Shown here piece by piece: positions 44,255 through 52,017 of a DNA stretch of 64,000 nt. Below the pieces are notes generated by a model, which had not been told where the DNA came from, did no database searches, and saw nothing but the letters and a program-made list of their open reading frames with translations. Position 1 is the first letter of the stretch. Each line of letters begins with the position of its first letter. The position numbers and the translations under genes were made by a program. The DNA comes from Pseudomonadota bacterium (GTDB lineage Bacteria > Pseudomonadota > Gammaproteobacteria > Steroidobacterales > Steroidobacteraceae), in the NCBI GenBank assembly GCA_016704655.1, contig JADIZR010000001.1, positions 124,001 to 188,000 of the forward strand. The letters run 5' to 3'.

Positions 44255-45697
44255 ATGCTCATTCCCCTGATCCTGTCGGGCGGCTCCGGCACGCGCCTCT
44301 GGCCCCTGTCACGCGAGAGCTATCCCAAGCAACTGCTGCCGCTCATCGGCAAGCGCACGATGCTGCAGGAAACGGCCGCGCGAGTCGGCGGCCTGCCTGA
44401 CCTCGCAGCGCCGATCGTCGTCTGCAACGAAAGTCATCGCTTCATGGTGGCGGAGCAGATGCGCGAGTGCGGCACGACTCCGCAGGCAATCATCCTCGAG
44501 CCGGTCGGCCGCAATACGGCGCCGGCCGTCGCGGTGGCCGCCCTCGTCGCGCTGGATCGAGCGCGCAAGAGCAAAGGCGGCAACGATGCCGACCCCATCC
44601 TGCTCGTGCTGCCCGCTGATCACGTCATCCGTGACGTGGCGGCGTTTCAGTCGGCAGTGGTGGCGGGCAATGTGGCGGCGGCAGAGGGCAAACTGGTCAC
44701 GTTTGGCGTCGTGCCGGATCGGGCAGAAACGGGCTACGGTTACATTCGTCGCGCGAGTGGCGACGGCCCGGCGTACCCGGTCCAGCAGTTCGTCGAAAAG
44801 CCCGATGCTGCGACGGCGAAGACTTACGTCGAATCGGGTGAGTACTACTGGAACAGCGGAATGTTCATGTTCCGCGCCCGGGGGTATCTCGCGGAACTGA
44901 AGCGTCACGCACCTGCGATGCTGTCGGCCTGCGAAGACGCTGTCGCGGCCGCTACGCGTGATCTCGATTTCACGCGTCTGCCCGCGGCGGAGTTCGGCGC
45001 CTGCCCCAGCGACTCCATCGACTACGCGGTGATGGAAAAGACGGATTCGGCAATGGTCGTGCCGCTCGATGCCGGCTGGAGCGATGTGGGTTCCTGGTCG
45101 GCCTTGCAGGACGCCCTCCCGCGAGACGACCAGGGCAACGTCGTCACGGGCGACGTGCTGGTCGAGGATTCGAGCGGTTGCTACCTGCACTCGACCAGCC
45201 GCCTGATCGGAGCCGTGGGCCTCACGGATCACGTCGTCGTCGAGACCAAGGATGCCGTGCTGGTGGCGCCGCGCGACCGCGTGCAGGACGTCAAGGCCTT
45301 GGTGACCCACCTCAAGGCGCAGGGCCGCGGCGAGACAGCGCTGCACCGCGAGGTGTTCCGCCCGTGGGGAAGTTACGACAGCATCGACCACGGCGATCGC
45401 TTCCAGGTGAAGCGCCTGGTCGTGAGGCCGGGTGCGACCATGTCGCTGCAGTTGCATCACCACCGGGCCGAGCACTGGATCGTCGTGTCGGGAACGGCGC
45501 AGATCACCCGCGGCGAGGAAACTTTCCTGCTGGGCGAGAACGAATCCACCTACATTCCGGTCGGCACGAAGCACCGGATCGCGAACCCGGGTAAAGTCAT
45601 GCTGCACATCATCGAGGTGCAGTCCGGCAGCTACCTCGGCGAGGACGATATCGTCCGCTTCGAGGACGTTTACGGCAGGGAAGGGACGACGAAGTGA
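44255..45697 (+). CDS. manC: Mannose-1-phosphate guanylyltransferase / mannose-6-phosphate isomerase
   Basis: A two-domain enzyme that makes GDP-mannose and isomerises fructose-6-phosphate to mannose-6-phosphate. The 480-residue product has the nucleotidyltransferase start ILSGGSGTRLWPLSRESYPK, the FVEKPDAATAKTYVESGEYY region, and a C-terminal cupin isomerase domain (FRPWGSYDSIDHGDRFQVKR, LQLHHHRAEHWIVVSGTAQI, VGTKHRIANPG). It feeds gmd and fcl. Its stop overlaps the manB start (GTGA). The leader is the inverted 7-nt array. Confidence 0.96.
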   Translation: MLIPLILSGGSGTRLWPLSRESYPKQLLPLIGKRTMLQETAARVGGLPDLAAPIVVCNESHRFMVAEQMRECGTTPQAIILEPVGRNTAPAVAVAALVALDRARKSKGGNDADPILLVLPADHVIRDVAAFQSAVVAGNVAAAEGKLVTFGVVPDRAETGYGYIRRASGDGPAYPVQQFVEKPDAATAKTYVESGEYYWNSGMFMFRARGYLAELKRHAPAMLSACEDAVAAATRDLDFTRLPAAEFGACPSDSIDYAVMEKTDSAMVVPLDAGWSDVGSWSALQDALPRDDQGNVVTGDVLVEDSSGCYLHSTSRLIGAVGLTDHVVVETKDAVLVAPRDRVQDVKALVTHLKAQGRGETALHREVFRPWGSYDSIDHGDRFQVKRLVVRPGATMSLQLHHHRAEHWIVVSGTAQITRGEETFLLGENESTYIPVGTKHRIANPGKVMLHIIEVQSGSYLGEDDIVRFEDVYGREGTTK

Positions 45698-47058
45698 ATC
45701 CGATCACGATCCAGGGTTTCAAGGCGTACGACCTGCGCGGTCGCATCCCGGACGAACTGAACGAGGACGTCGCGTATCGCATCGGCCGCGCGTATGCGGA
45801 GTTCGTCAAGCCGCAGCGCGTCGTCGTCGGTCGCGACATCCGGCTCTCGAGCGAGCTGCTCGGCAAGGCGCTGGAGCAGGGCCTGCTGGACTCCGGCGTC
45901 GACGTCTACGACATCGGCCTCTGCGGCACCGAAGTCGTCTACTTCGCGACGTTCGCGCGCGAGATGGACGGCGGCATCATGGTCACGGCGAGCCACAATC
46001 CACCGGACTACAACGGCATGAAGTTCGTCCGCGAGGGCTCGCGTCCCATCAGCGGTGACAATGGCCTGCAGGACATCCGGCGCATAGCTGAGCAGGGTGT
46101 GTTCACCGCTCCGTCGCGCGTCGGCGAGCGCTTCGCCGTCGACATCATGCCGGAGTACATCGAGCACCTGCTCACGTACGTCGATCGTTCGAAGCTCAAG
46201 CCCCTGAAGGTCGTGGTGCACGCAGGCAACGGTGGTGCCGGCCTGATCATCGACAAGCTCGAGCAGCACCTGCCATTCAAGTTCATCAAGGTGCACCACG
46301 AGCCGGACGGCACGTTCCCCAACGGCGTGCCGAACCCGATGCTCATCGAAAACCACGCCGCGCCCGTCGAAGCGCTGCGCAAGCACGGTGCCGATTGCGC
46401 CATCTCCTGGGACGGCGACTACGACCGCTGCTTCCTCTTCGACGAGAAGGGCGGGTTCATCGAGGGCTATTACATCGTCGGCCTGCTGGCGGCGGCATTC
46501 CTGCAGCGCAACCCTGGCGGCCGGATCGTGCACGACCCGCGCCTGACCTGGAACACGCTCGACATCGTGCAGCGCATGGGGGGCGAGGCCGTGCAGTCGA
46601 AGTCGGGCCACGCGTTCATCAAGGCGACGATGCGCGATGTGGACGGCGTGTACGGCGGCGAGATGAGCGCGCACCACTACTTCCGTGACTTCGCGTACTG
46701 CGACAGCGGCATGATTCCCTGGCTGCTCGTCACGCAGCTGATGTGTCTCAGCGGCAAGCCGCTGTCGGAGCTCGTCGGCGAGCGCATCCGGATGTTCCCG
46801 GCGAGCGGTGAGATCAACCGCCGGGTGCCCGATGCGAAGAAGACCATCGCCGAGGTGCTCGCGAAGTATGGTCCGATGGCGAAGGCCCTCGACCACACCG
46901 ACGGCGTCAGCGTCGAATTCGACCAGTGGCGCTTCAACCTGCGGTCGTCGAACACCGAGCCGCTGATTCGCCTCAACGTCGAAAGCCGGGGCAACGAAGC
47001 GTTGATGCGCGACAAGACGGCGGAGTTGCTCGCGCTGGTGGGCGGCGAGCCGGGCTGA
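45694..47058 (+). CDS. manB: Phosphomannomutase (ManB/AlgC type)
   Basis: Interconverts mannose-6-phosphate and mannose-1-phosphate (AlgC also acts on glucose phosphates). The 454-residue product has the phosphoserine loop VTASHNPPDYNGMKFV near residue 95, the metal loop WDGDYDRCFLFDEKG near 240, the sugar-binding GEMSAHHYFRDF and the phosphate loop SNTEPLIRLNVES. GTG start overlaps manC. It closes the polysaccharide locus: a tRNA-Val and gltX follow. Confidence 0.94.
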   Translation: MNPITIQGFKAYDLRGRIPDELNEDVAYRIGRAYAEFVKPQRVVVGRDIRLSSELLGKALEQGLLDSGVDVYDIGLCGTEVVYFATFAREMDGGIMVTASHNPPDYNGMKFVREGSRPISGDNGLQDIRRIAEQGVFTAPSRVGERFAVDIMPEYIEHLLTYVDRSKLKPLKVVVHAGNGGAGLIIDKLEQHLPFKFIKVHHEPDGTFPNGVPNPMLIENHAAPVEALRKHGADCAISWDGDYDRCFLFDEKGGFIEGYYIVGLLAAAFLQRNPGGRIVHDPRLTWNTLDIVQRMGGEAVQSKSGHAFIKATMRDVDGVYGGEMSAHHYFRDFAYCDSGMIPWLLVTQLMCLSGKPLSELVGERIRMFPASGEINRRVPDAKKTIAEVLAKYGPMAKALDHTDGVSVEFDQWRFNLRSSNTEPLIRLNVESRGNEALMRDKTAELLALVGGEPG

Positions 47059-47070
47059 ACAGGGGCGGAT

Positions 47071-47099
47071 TTGACCCTCCCGACCCGGCCCCCTAAACT
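47071..47099 (+). promoter_or_regulatory. Sigma-70 promoter of tRNA-Val(CAC)
   Basis: TTGACC (47071-47076), 17-base spacer, TAAACT (47094-47099); the expected start is about nine bases before the tRNA. Confidence 0.7.
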
Positions 47100-47114
47100 A
47101 CGCGGCCTTCTATC

Positions 47115-47189
47115 GGGCGGTTAGCTCAGCGGTAGAGCACTGCTTTCACACGGCAGGGGTCACTGGTTCAATCCCAGTACCGCCCACCA
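47115..47189 (+). tRNA. tRNA-Val (anticodon CAC)
   Basis: 75 nt; acceptor stem GGGCGGT/ACCGCCC, anticodon loop TTCACAC within stem CTGCT/GGCAG, T-arm GGTTCAATCCC, encoded CCA. A second valine isoacceptor in the window. Confidence 0.96.
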
Positions 47190-47244
47190 CCCCGACCCAC
47201 CCGGCCCGGCCCCGGGCCGCGCGCTTTTCTGCTGCGGTGAATCA

Positions 47245-48642
47245 ATGACCGTCCGTACCCGCTTCGCCCCCAGCCCGACCGGAATGCTGCACATCGGCGG
47301 GGTCCGCACAGCCCTGTTCTGCTGGCTGTATGCGCGGCGGCACGGCGGCAAGTTCATCCTGCGCATCGAGGACACCGATCGCGAGCGCTCGACCCCCGAG
47401 GCGGTGCAGGCGATCCTCGAGGGCATGCAGTGGCTGGGCCTCGATCACGACGAAGGCCCGTTCTACCAGACGCAGCGCATGGAGCGGTACGGTGAGGTGA
47501 TCCAGCAGTTCCTGCGCGAGGGCAAGGCGTATCACTGCTACTGCTCGAAGGAAGAGCTCGACGAGATGCGCGCCGGGCAGACGGCGCGCAAGGAGAAGCC
47601 GCGGTACGACGGCCGCTGCCGCCAGCGCCGGGAGCCCGTGGCGGGCGTCAATCCGGTGGTGCGCTTCCGCAACCCCGATTCGGGTTCCGTGGTGGTCGAG
47701 GACGTGGTGCACGGGCCGATCACGTTCGACAGCGGCGAACTGGACGATCTGATCATCGCGCGCTCGGATGGCACGCCGACGTACAATTTCTGCGTCGTCG
47801 TCGACGACTACGACATGCAGGTCACGCACGTCATCCGTGGCGACGACCACATCAACAACACGCCGCGCCAGATCAACATGCTGCGCGCGCTGGGCGTCGA
47901 GCCGCCGCTGTACGCGCACGTGCCGATGATCCTGGGCCCGGATGGCGCGAAGCTCTCCAAGCGTCACGGGGCGGTCAGCGCGCTGCAGTACCGCGACGAT
48001 GGCTTCCTGCCGGAAGGCCTGCTGAATTACCTCGGTCGCCTTGGTTGGTCGTACGGCGACCAGGAGATCTTCTCGCTGGAGGAGATGACGCGCCTGTTCG
48101 ACATCAACGACGTCAACAAGGGCGCTTCGGCACTCAACGTCGACAAGATGCTGTGGACGAACCAGCAGCACATCATGCGCGCGACGCCCGAGCGCCTGGC
48201 GCAGTACCTGCTGCCGCAGCTGGCGGCGCTCGGCATCGAGACTGCAGACCTGGCGAAGGTTGCTGCCGTGGCCAGGGCGCAGCAGGAGCGTGCCAGGACA
48301 CTGAAGGAGATGGCGCAGAACAGCGTGTTCTTCTTCCGCGACGTCGCGGCTTACGACGAGAAGGCCGCGAAAAAGAACCTGACCGCCGAGGCTGTGCCGC
48401 TGCTGCAATCCGTGCGCGATCGCATGGCCGTGCTGGGCGACTGGCAGGCGACCAAGCTGCACGGCATCGTCCAGGACGTCGCGACGGAGGCCGGAGCGGG
48501 CCTGGGCAAGGTGGCGCAGCCGATCCGCGTCGCGGTGTCCGGCGGTTCGGTGTCCCCTCCGATCGACGTCACGCTCGAGATCCTGGGCCGCGATACCACG
48601 CTGCAGCGCCTCGATCGGGCCATCGCGGCCTGCGTTGTGTAA
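47245..48642 (+). CDS. gltX: Glutamyl-tRNA synthetase
   Basis: Charges tRNA-Glu with glutamate. The 465-residue class I synthetase has the HIGH-type motif in APSPTGMLHIGGVRTALF, the AYHCYCSKEELDEMR segment, DGTPTYNFCVVVDDYDMQVT and the KMSKS-type loop GAKLSKRHGA near residue 237. The C-terminal anticodon-binding part ends LDRAIAACVV. A tRNA-Ala/tRNA-Glu pair lies 1.2 kb downstream, a linkage also found in pseudomonads, here separated by an Ig-like gene. Confidence 0.96.
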   Translation: MTVRTRFAPSPTGMLHIGGVRTALFCWLYARRHGGKFILRIEDTDRERSTPEAVQAILEGMQWLGLDHDEGPFYQTQRMERYGEVIQQFLREGKAYHCYCSKEELDEMRAGQTARKEKPRYDGRCRQRREPVAGVNPVVRFRNPDSGSVVVEDVVHGPITFDSGELDDLIIARSDGTPTYNFCVVVDDYDMQVTHVIRGDDHINNTPRQINMLRALGVEPPLYAHVPMILGPDGAKLSKRHGAVSALQYRDDGFLPEGLLNYLGRLGWSYGDQEIFSLEEMTRLFDINDVNKGASALNVDKMLWTNQQHIMRATPERLAQYLLPQLAALGIETADLAKVAAVARAQQERARTLKEMAQNSVFFFRDVAAYDEKAAKKNLTAEAVPLLQSVRDRMAVLGDWQATKLHGIVQDVATEAGAGLGKVAQPIRVAVSGGSVSPPIDVTLEILGRDTTLQRLDRAIAACVV

Positions 48643-48693
48643 CGAGGCAGCGCGCAGTCGACGGCGGCGTGGACGAGGACGGGGAATGCGCCG

Positions 48694-49607
48694 TCAGAGC
48701 GGCTTGCTGACCTCGTTCGAGAAATCGCTTTCGACGCCGCTGGAGTTGACGGCCTTGACCGTGAAGTACCAGGTACGGCCGGCCTCGAGGGCTTCGATCG
48801 CAACCGAGGTCATCGTTGCGACTGGCACGCTCAGCGCCTGCGAATACTGGCCGGGGCTGCTGCCGTACATCACCTTGTAGCCGGCCAGGTTCGTGATCGG
48901 GCTGCCATCGATGTTCTGCGTGGGTGGGGTCCAGTTGAGCGTAGCGGTGCGGGTCACGGGTAGAGCTACGGTGATCGTGAAAGCCGGCAGGCTCGAGGTG
49001 GCCGTGCCGTCGCTGACACTGATCAGGATATTGGTGTGGTTGCCGACGTTGGCGTCAGCGGGCGTTCCGTACAAGGTGCCGGTGCTCGTGTCGAACGTCG
49101 CCCAGCCCGGCTGGTTCTGGATCGAGAACTCGAGCGGGTTGCCGTCCGGGTCGGTGGCACTCGCGCGAAAGCTGTAGGGCTGGCCGGCCTGCGCCGACAC
49201 GGCGGGGGAGCCTGTGATGACTGGCGGATTGCTGGCCGTGACGGGGGCCGTCACCGTGATCGAGAAAGTCGGCAGCGTCGCGACCCGCCTGCCGTCGCTC
49301 ACCTTGATCGAGATCGAACTGTAGGTGCCGGTCTGGGAGCTGGTCGGCGTCCCGGTCAGCAGACCAGTGCTGCTGCTGAACGTTGCCCAGACCGGCTTGT
49401 TGGCGATGCTGAAGGTGAGCGCGTCACCGTTGGCGTCGTCCGCGGTCGGCTGGAAGCTGTAGGTGGCTGCTGCGACGACGCTGTTCAGCGGCGTGCCGCT
49501 GATCGTGGGCGCAATGTTGCGCCGCTTGGCGGCTTCGGCGGACGTGGCGAACGTGGTCAGCGCGACAAAGGCGGTGACGGCCGCAACCTGGCGGCGGGTG
49601 AAAGCAT
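48694..49607 (-). CDS. Secreted Ig-like / fibronectin type III protein, c-di-GMP riboswitch-controlled, start codon frame damaged
   Basis: The minus strand encodes a secreted surface protein. A signal peptide (FTRRQVAAVTAFVALTTFAT) is followed by two putative Ig (He_PIG/cadherin-like) domains (APTISGTPLNSVVAAATYSF and PPVITGSPAVSAQAGQPYSF) and a C-terminal fibronectin-III-like domain (TATLNWTPPTQNIDGSPITN). The open frame extends upstream of 49302 with no standard start; ATG 49607 is one base out of frame (ATGCTTTC, where ATGGCTTTC would restore it), another probable one-base deletion. A cyclic-di-GMP-I riboswitch ends about 12 bases upstream. Adhesion or biofilm function is inferred. Confidence 0.78.
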
Positions 49608-49619
49608 AACGAGGCCTCG

Positions 49620-49698
49620 CTCGGTAACCCCGCGATCCCCAGGCGCTGGGCCAGTGGACCGGAGGCTTTGCGTCCCCGTCTTGCGACGGGTTTGCCGT
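49620..49698 (-). promoter_or_regulatory. Cyclic-di-GMP-I (GEMM) riboswitch
   Basis: Read on the minus strand: GGCAAACCCGTC, a GCAA tetraloop capping CCCGTC/GACGGG, the invariant GACGCAAAGCCTCCGG core, a variable second stem, then GGATCGCGGGGTTACC. These are the conserved parts of the class I c-di-GMP aptamer. Its 3' end is close enough to the start codon to control ribosome access. Confidence 0.93.
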
Positions 49699-49833
49699 TG
49701 GTATTGGTGCAGTTCTATCCGGGTGAAAGTTCCAGTTAAGCTAGCGCTTCGCAACAGGCAGGGAATTGACCGGCATCACGCTTCGCGCGGCGCGGGTGAT
49801 CCTGCAGGGTCCGGGGCAGCTCAAAAAGTACAT

Positions 49834-49862
49834 TTGACAAGCCTGATGGCAACTCGGACAAT
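49834..49862 (+). promoter_or_regulatory. Sigma-70 promoter of tRNA-Ala/tRNA-Glu
   Basis: Perfect TTGACA (49834-49839), 17-base spacer, GACAAT (49857-49862), followed by the GC-rich discriminator CGCGGCCC, as in stringently controlled stable RNA promoters. Confidence 0.82.
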
Positions 49863-49875
49863 TCGCGGCCCTCGT

Positions 49876-49951
49876 GGGGCCATAGCTCAGCTGGGAGAGC
49901 GCCTGCATGGCATGCAGGAGGTCGACGGTTCGATCCCGTCTGGCTCCACCA
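49876..49951 (+). tRNA. tRNA-Ala (anticodon GGC)
   Basis: 76 nt; acceptor stem GGGGCCA/TGGCTCC with the G3-U70 pair that identifies alanine tRNAs, anticodon loop ATGGCAT, T-arm GGTTCGATCCC, encoded CCA. Confidence 0.97.
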
Positions 49952-49955
49952 CGAC

Positions 49956-50031
49956 GTCCCCATCGTCTAGAGGCCTAGGACACGACCCTTTCACGGTCGC
50001 GACCGGGGTTCGAATCCCCGTGGGGACGCCA
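49956..50031 (+). tRNA. tRNA-Glu (anticodon TTC)
   Basis: 76 nt; acceptor stem GTCCCCA/TGGGGAC, anticodon loop CTTTCAC, T-arm GGTTCGAATCC, encoded CCA. The next base belongs to the stop codon of the convergent Ig-like gene. Confidence 0.97.
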
Positions 50032-50727
50032 TTACGTGACGGTCTTCGAACCCACGGCCGACGGCAGGCTCTCTACGCCCGTGGAGGTGTAAGCGCTGAC
50101 GGTGAAATACCACGTGGCCGGCGCGAGATCTTCAATCATCGCCGTCGTGATGCCGGGGTTGCTGATTTTCACTTGCAATGAGAGGGCGCCGGACTGGGTG
50201 CCATAGCGGATCACGTATCCCGCCAGGTTGGTGAGCGGCGACCCGTCGGCGTTTTCGGTCGGGGGTTGCCAGCTCAGGGTCGCCGAGCCGGTCGTGGCCG
50301 TCGATGCGACCGTGATCTCGAACGGCCCGAGTTCATCGCTGTTCGTGCCGTCGGAGGCGACGATCGTGATGTTGCTGAACTTGCCGGTCGACGAGCTGGA
50401 CGGCGTGCCCGCGAGTTTGCCAGTCGCCGAGTCGAACGTCGCCCAGGTGGGCTTGTTGTAGACCTTGAACGTGACTTTGTCGCCATCCGGGTCGCTGGCG
50501 ACCGGTTGGAAAACGTAAGCCTGGCTGGTCTTGGCCGTGGTCAGCGGTGTGCCGGAAATCGTCGGCGCCTGGTTCGGCGGACTGGTCGGCGGGTTGGTCG
50601 GCGCCGCAACGGGGTCGGTGCCGGCTGAGCCGCCGCGTTTGTTGCCGCTGTCGAAGCATGCTGTCAGCGACAGCGAGATCAGGAACGTGATTGCGAATGC
50701 GCGCGTCCTGGCAGTGATGATCGACAT
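50032..50727 (-). CDS. Ig-like / fibronectin type III lipoprotein, c-di-GMP riboswitch-controlled
   Basis: The 231-residue product has a lipoprotein signal (ITFLISLSLTAC), a proline-rich linker, one Ig-like domain (APTISGTPLTTAKTSQAYVF, SDPDGDKVTFKVYNKPTWAT) and a fibronectin-III-like domain (DGSPLTNLAGYVIRYG, APATWYFTVSAYTSTGVES). I use ATG 50727, which gives a proper lipoprotein leader. A c-di-GMP-I riboswitch lies 119 bases upstream on the same strand. Its stop codon abuts the tRNA-Glu 3' end. It is a paralog of the genes on either side; a surface role in attachment is inferred. Confidence 0.85.
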   Translation of the reverse strand: MSIITARTRAFAITFLISLSLTACFDSGNKRGGSAGTDPVAAPTNPPTSPPNQAPTISGTPLTTAKTSQAYVFQPVASDPDGDKVTFKVYNKPTWATFDSATGKLAGTPSSSSTGKFSNITIVASDGTNSDELGPFEITVASTATTGSATLSWQPPTENADGSPLTNLAGYVIRYGTQSGALSLQVKISNPGITTAMIEDLAPATWYFTVSAYTSTGVESLPSAVGSKTVT

Positions 50728-50846
50728 TCCACAACTCCACTGAGCAGGCTGGTGGCCCGACGGATGGAGCGGTGGGAATGCGCTAGGGCTGGCAGCGGCG
50801 ACTCGCAAGACCGCGCGGAACCCCGCGCGCGATATTCAGTCGCCTG

Positions 50847-50926
50847 ACTGGCAACCCCGCTATCCCTGTGCTTTGCAGCCGTGGACCGGAGGCTTTGCGT
50901 CCCCGTCTCGCGACGGGTTTGCCGTT
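50847..50926 (-). promoter_or_regulatory. Cyclic-di-GMP-I (GEMM) riboswitch
   Basis: Minus strand: GGCAAACCCGTC with a GCGA tetraloop on the CCCGTC/GACGGG stem, the identical GACGCAAAGCCTCCGG core and GGATAGCGGGGTTGCC at the 3' side. A GC-rich stem (CGCGCGG/CCGCGCG, about 50814-50830) between aptamer and gene may be the expression platform. Confidence 0.92.
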
Positions 50927-51027
50927 TACTAACTGAGGGGCGAGTGTCGTCCCGGTGCGTCAATGCCGCAACGGCAGAGCCCCAAATCGTGCAGTGGTTC
51001 GCGTTTCGAACCACTGCAGCGCTGTGG

Positions 51028-51816
51028 TCACCCGATGACCTTTGAGGCGACCTGACTGCGGGAACTCTCCACGCCCGTCTGCGTGTACGCGCTGATCGCG
51101 AAGAACCAGGTTCCCGGCGTCAGGTCCTGGACCACTGTGCTGGTCGTCGCCGGATTGCCGACATCAATCCGCTTGTTCAGGTCGCTGGCCGACGTCCCGT
51201 AGTGGATGCGATAGCCGGCCAGGTCGGTGAGTGGCGAGCCGTCCTCGTTCTGTGTCGGTGCGGACCACGACAGCGCTGCAGACGACGTCGAACCGGTCGC
51301 GGATGACGTCGTCAACTTGATCGAGAATGGCGGCAGCGCGGTCTTCAGTTCGCCGTCGCTGACGGAGATGGCAATGTCGGTATATGTGCCGGTGGTGCCG
51401 GCGGGCGGTACGTCCGAGAGTTCTCCGGTCGCTGGATCAAACTTGGCCCACGAGGGCTTCCTGGCCACCTGGAAGACGAGCACGTCGCCGTCCGGGTCGT
51501 GCACATCCGGTCGGAAGACGTAAGGAACGTTGACGACAGCGGTCGACAGCGGCTTACCGCTGATGATCGGGGCGTCGTTCGCGCCCGTGCCGGAGATGGG
51601 TGGACTGGCCTCTGCGCGGTCCATGCAGGATGGAAGGTGCGATCCGCCGCCGCAGGCGGTCAACGTGATGCTGGTGAGACAGACGAGGCAGGCGACGGCA
51701 ATACGGGCGGGGAGCCCGGCCGCCTTGGGCAGGTTGCTGAACGGCAAGATCGATCCTCGGCAGTGTGCTTGCGTGAAATGGCGGGCGAGCGCAGACCGCC
51801 GCAGCAGGGCGGTCAT
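51028..51816 (-). CDS. Third Ig-like / fibronectin type III lipoprotein
   Basis: The 262-residue product has a lipoprotein signal ending SITLTACGGGS (cysteine near residue 55), one Ig-like domain (APIISGKPLSTAVVNVPYVF, DPDGDVLVFQVARKPSWAKF) and a fibronectin-III-like domain (DGSPLTDLAGYRIHYGTSAS). It is a paralog of the two genes to its left. The start is uncertain because the leader before the hydrophobic core is unusually long (about 38 residues). No riboswitch is found upstream; instead there is an AT-rich stretch with a direct repeat GGTTAA-CGAC-GGTTAA at 51911-51926. Confidence 0.82.
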   Translation of the reverse strand: MTALLRRSALARHFTQAHCRGSILPFSNLPKAAGLPARIAVACLVCLTSITLTACGGGSHLPSCMDRAEASPPISGTGANDAPIISGKPLSTAVVNVPYVFRPDVHDPDGDVLVFQVARKPSWAKFDPATGELSDVPPAGTTGTYTDIAISVSDGELKTALPPFSIKLTTSSATGSTSSAALSWSAPTQNEDGSPLTDLAGYRIHYGTSASDLNKRIDVGNPATTSTVVQDLTPGTWFFAISAYTQTGVESSRSQVASKVIG

Positions 51817-51936
51817 TGAGTTCGCTACGGGTTACCGTGCAGGGTTCTGAAAGGTCTCTGCGCGGGACGCGGTTGGGAAGCCGGTCGCCGTTCTCGGCGC
51901 GTGAAATTATGGTTAACGACGGTTAAAAAAAGACGG

Positions 51937-51958
51937 AAAAATTGTCGCCAATTGGCGT
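51937..51958 (-). terminator. Possible terminator of glrR
   Basis: On the minus strand CGCC-AATT-GGCG is followed by ACAATTTTT and a further T-rich run. The stem is only four base pairs, so this is weak. Confidence 0.35.
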
Positions 51959-52017
51959 CACGGCCGGGCACCGGCCCCTGCCATCGTTCAGGGCCTAGGC
52001 GCGGGAGAGACCGGGAT

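Noticed and set aside
47115..47189. tRNA-Val as an integration site for the polysaccharide locus
   Set aside because: No integrase gene and no duplicated tRNA 3' end were seen at the other side of the locus.
51817..51950. A third cyclic-di-GMP riboswitch upstream of the third Ig-like gene
   Set aside because: GGGTTACC occurs near the start, but the GACGCAAAGCCTCCGG core and capped stem are missing.
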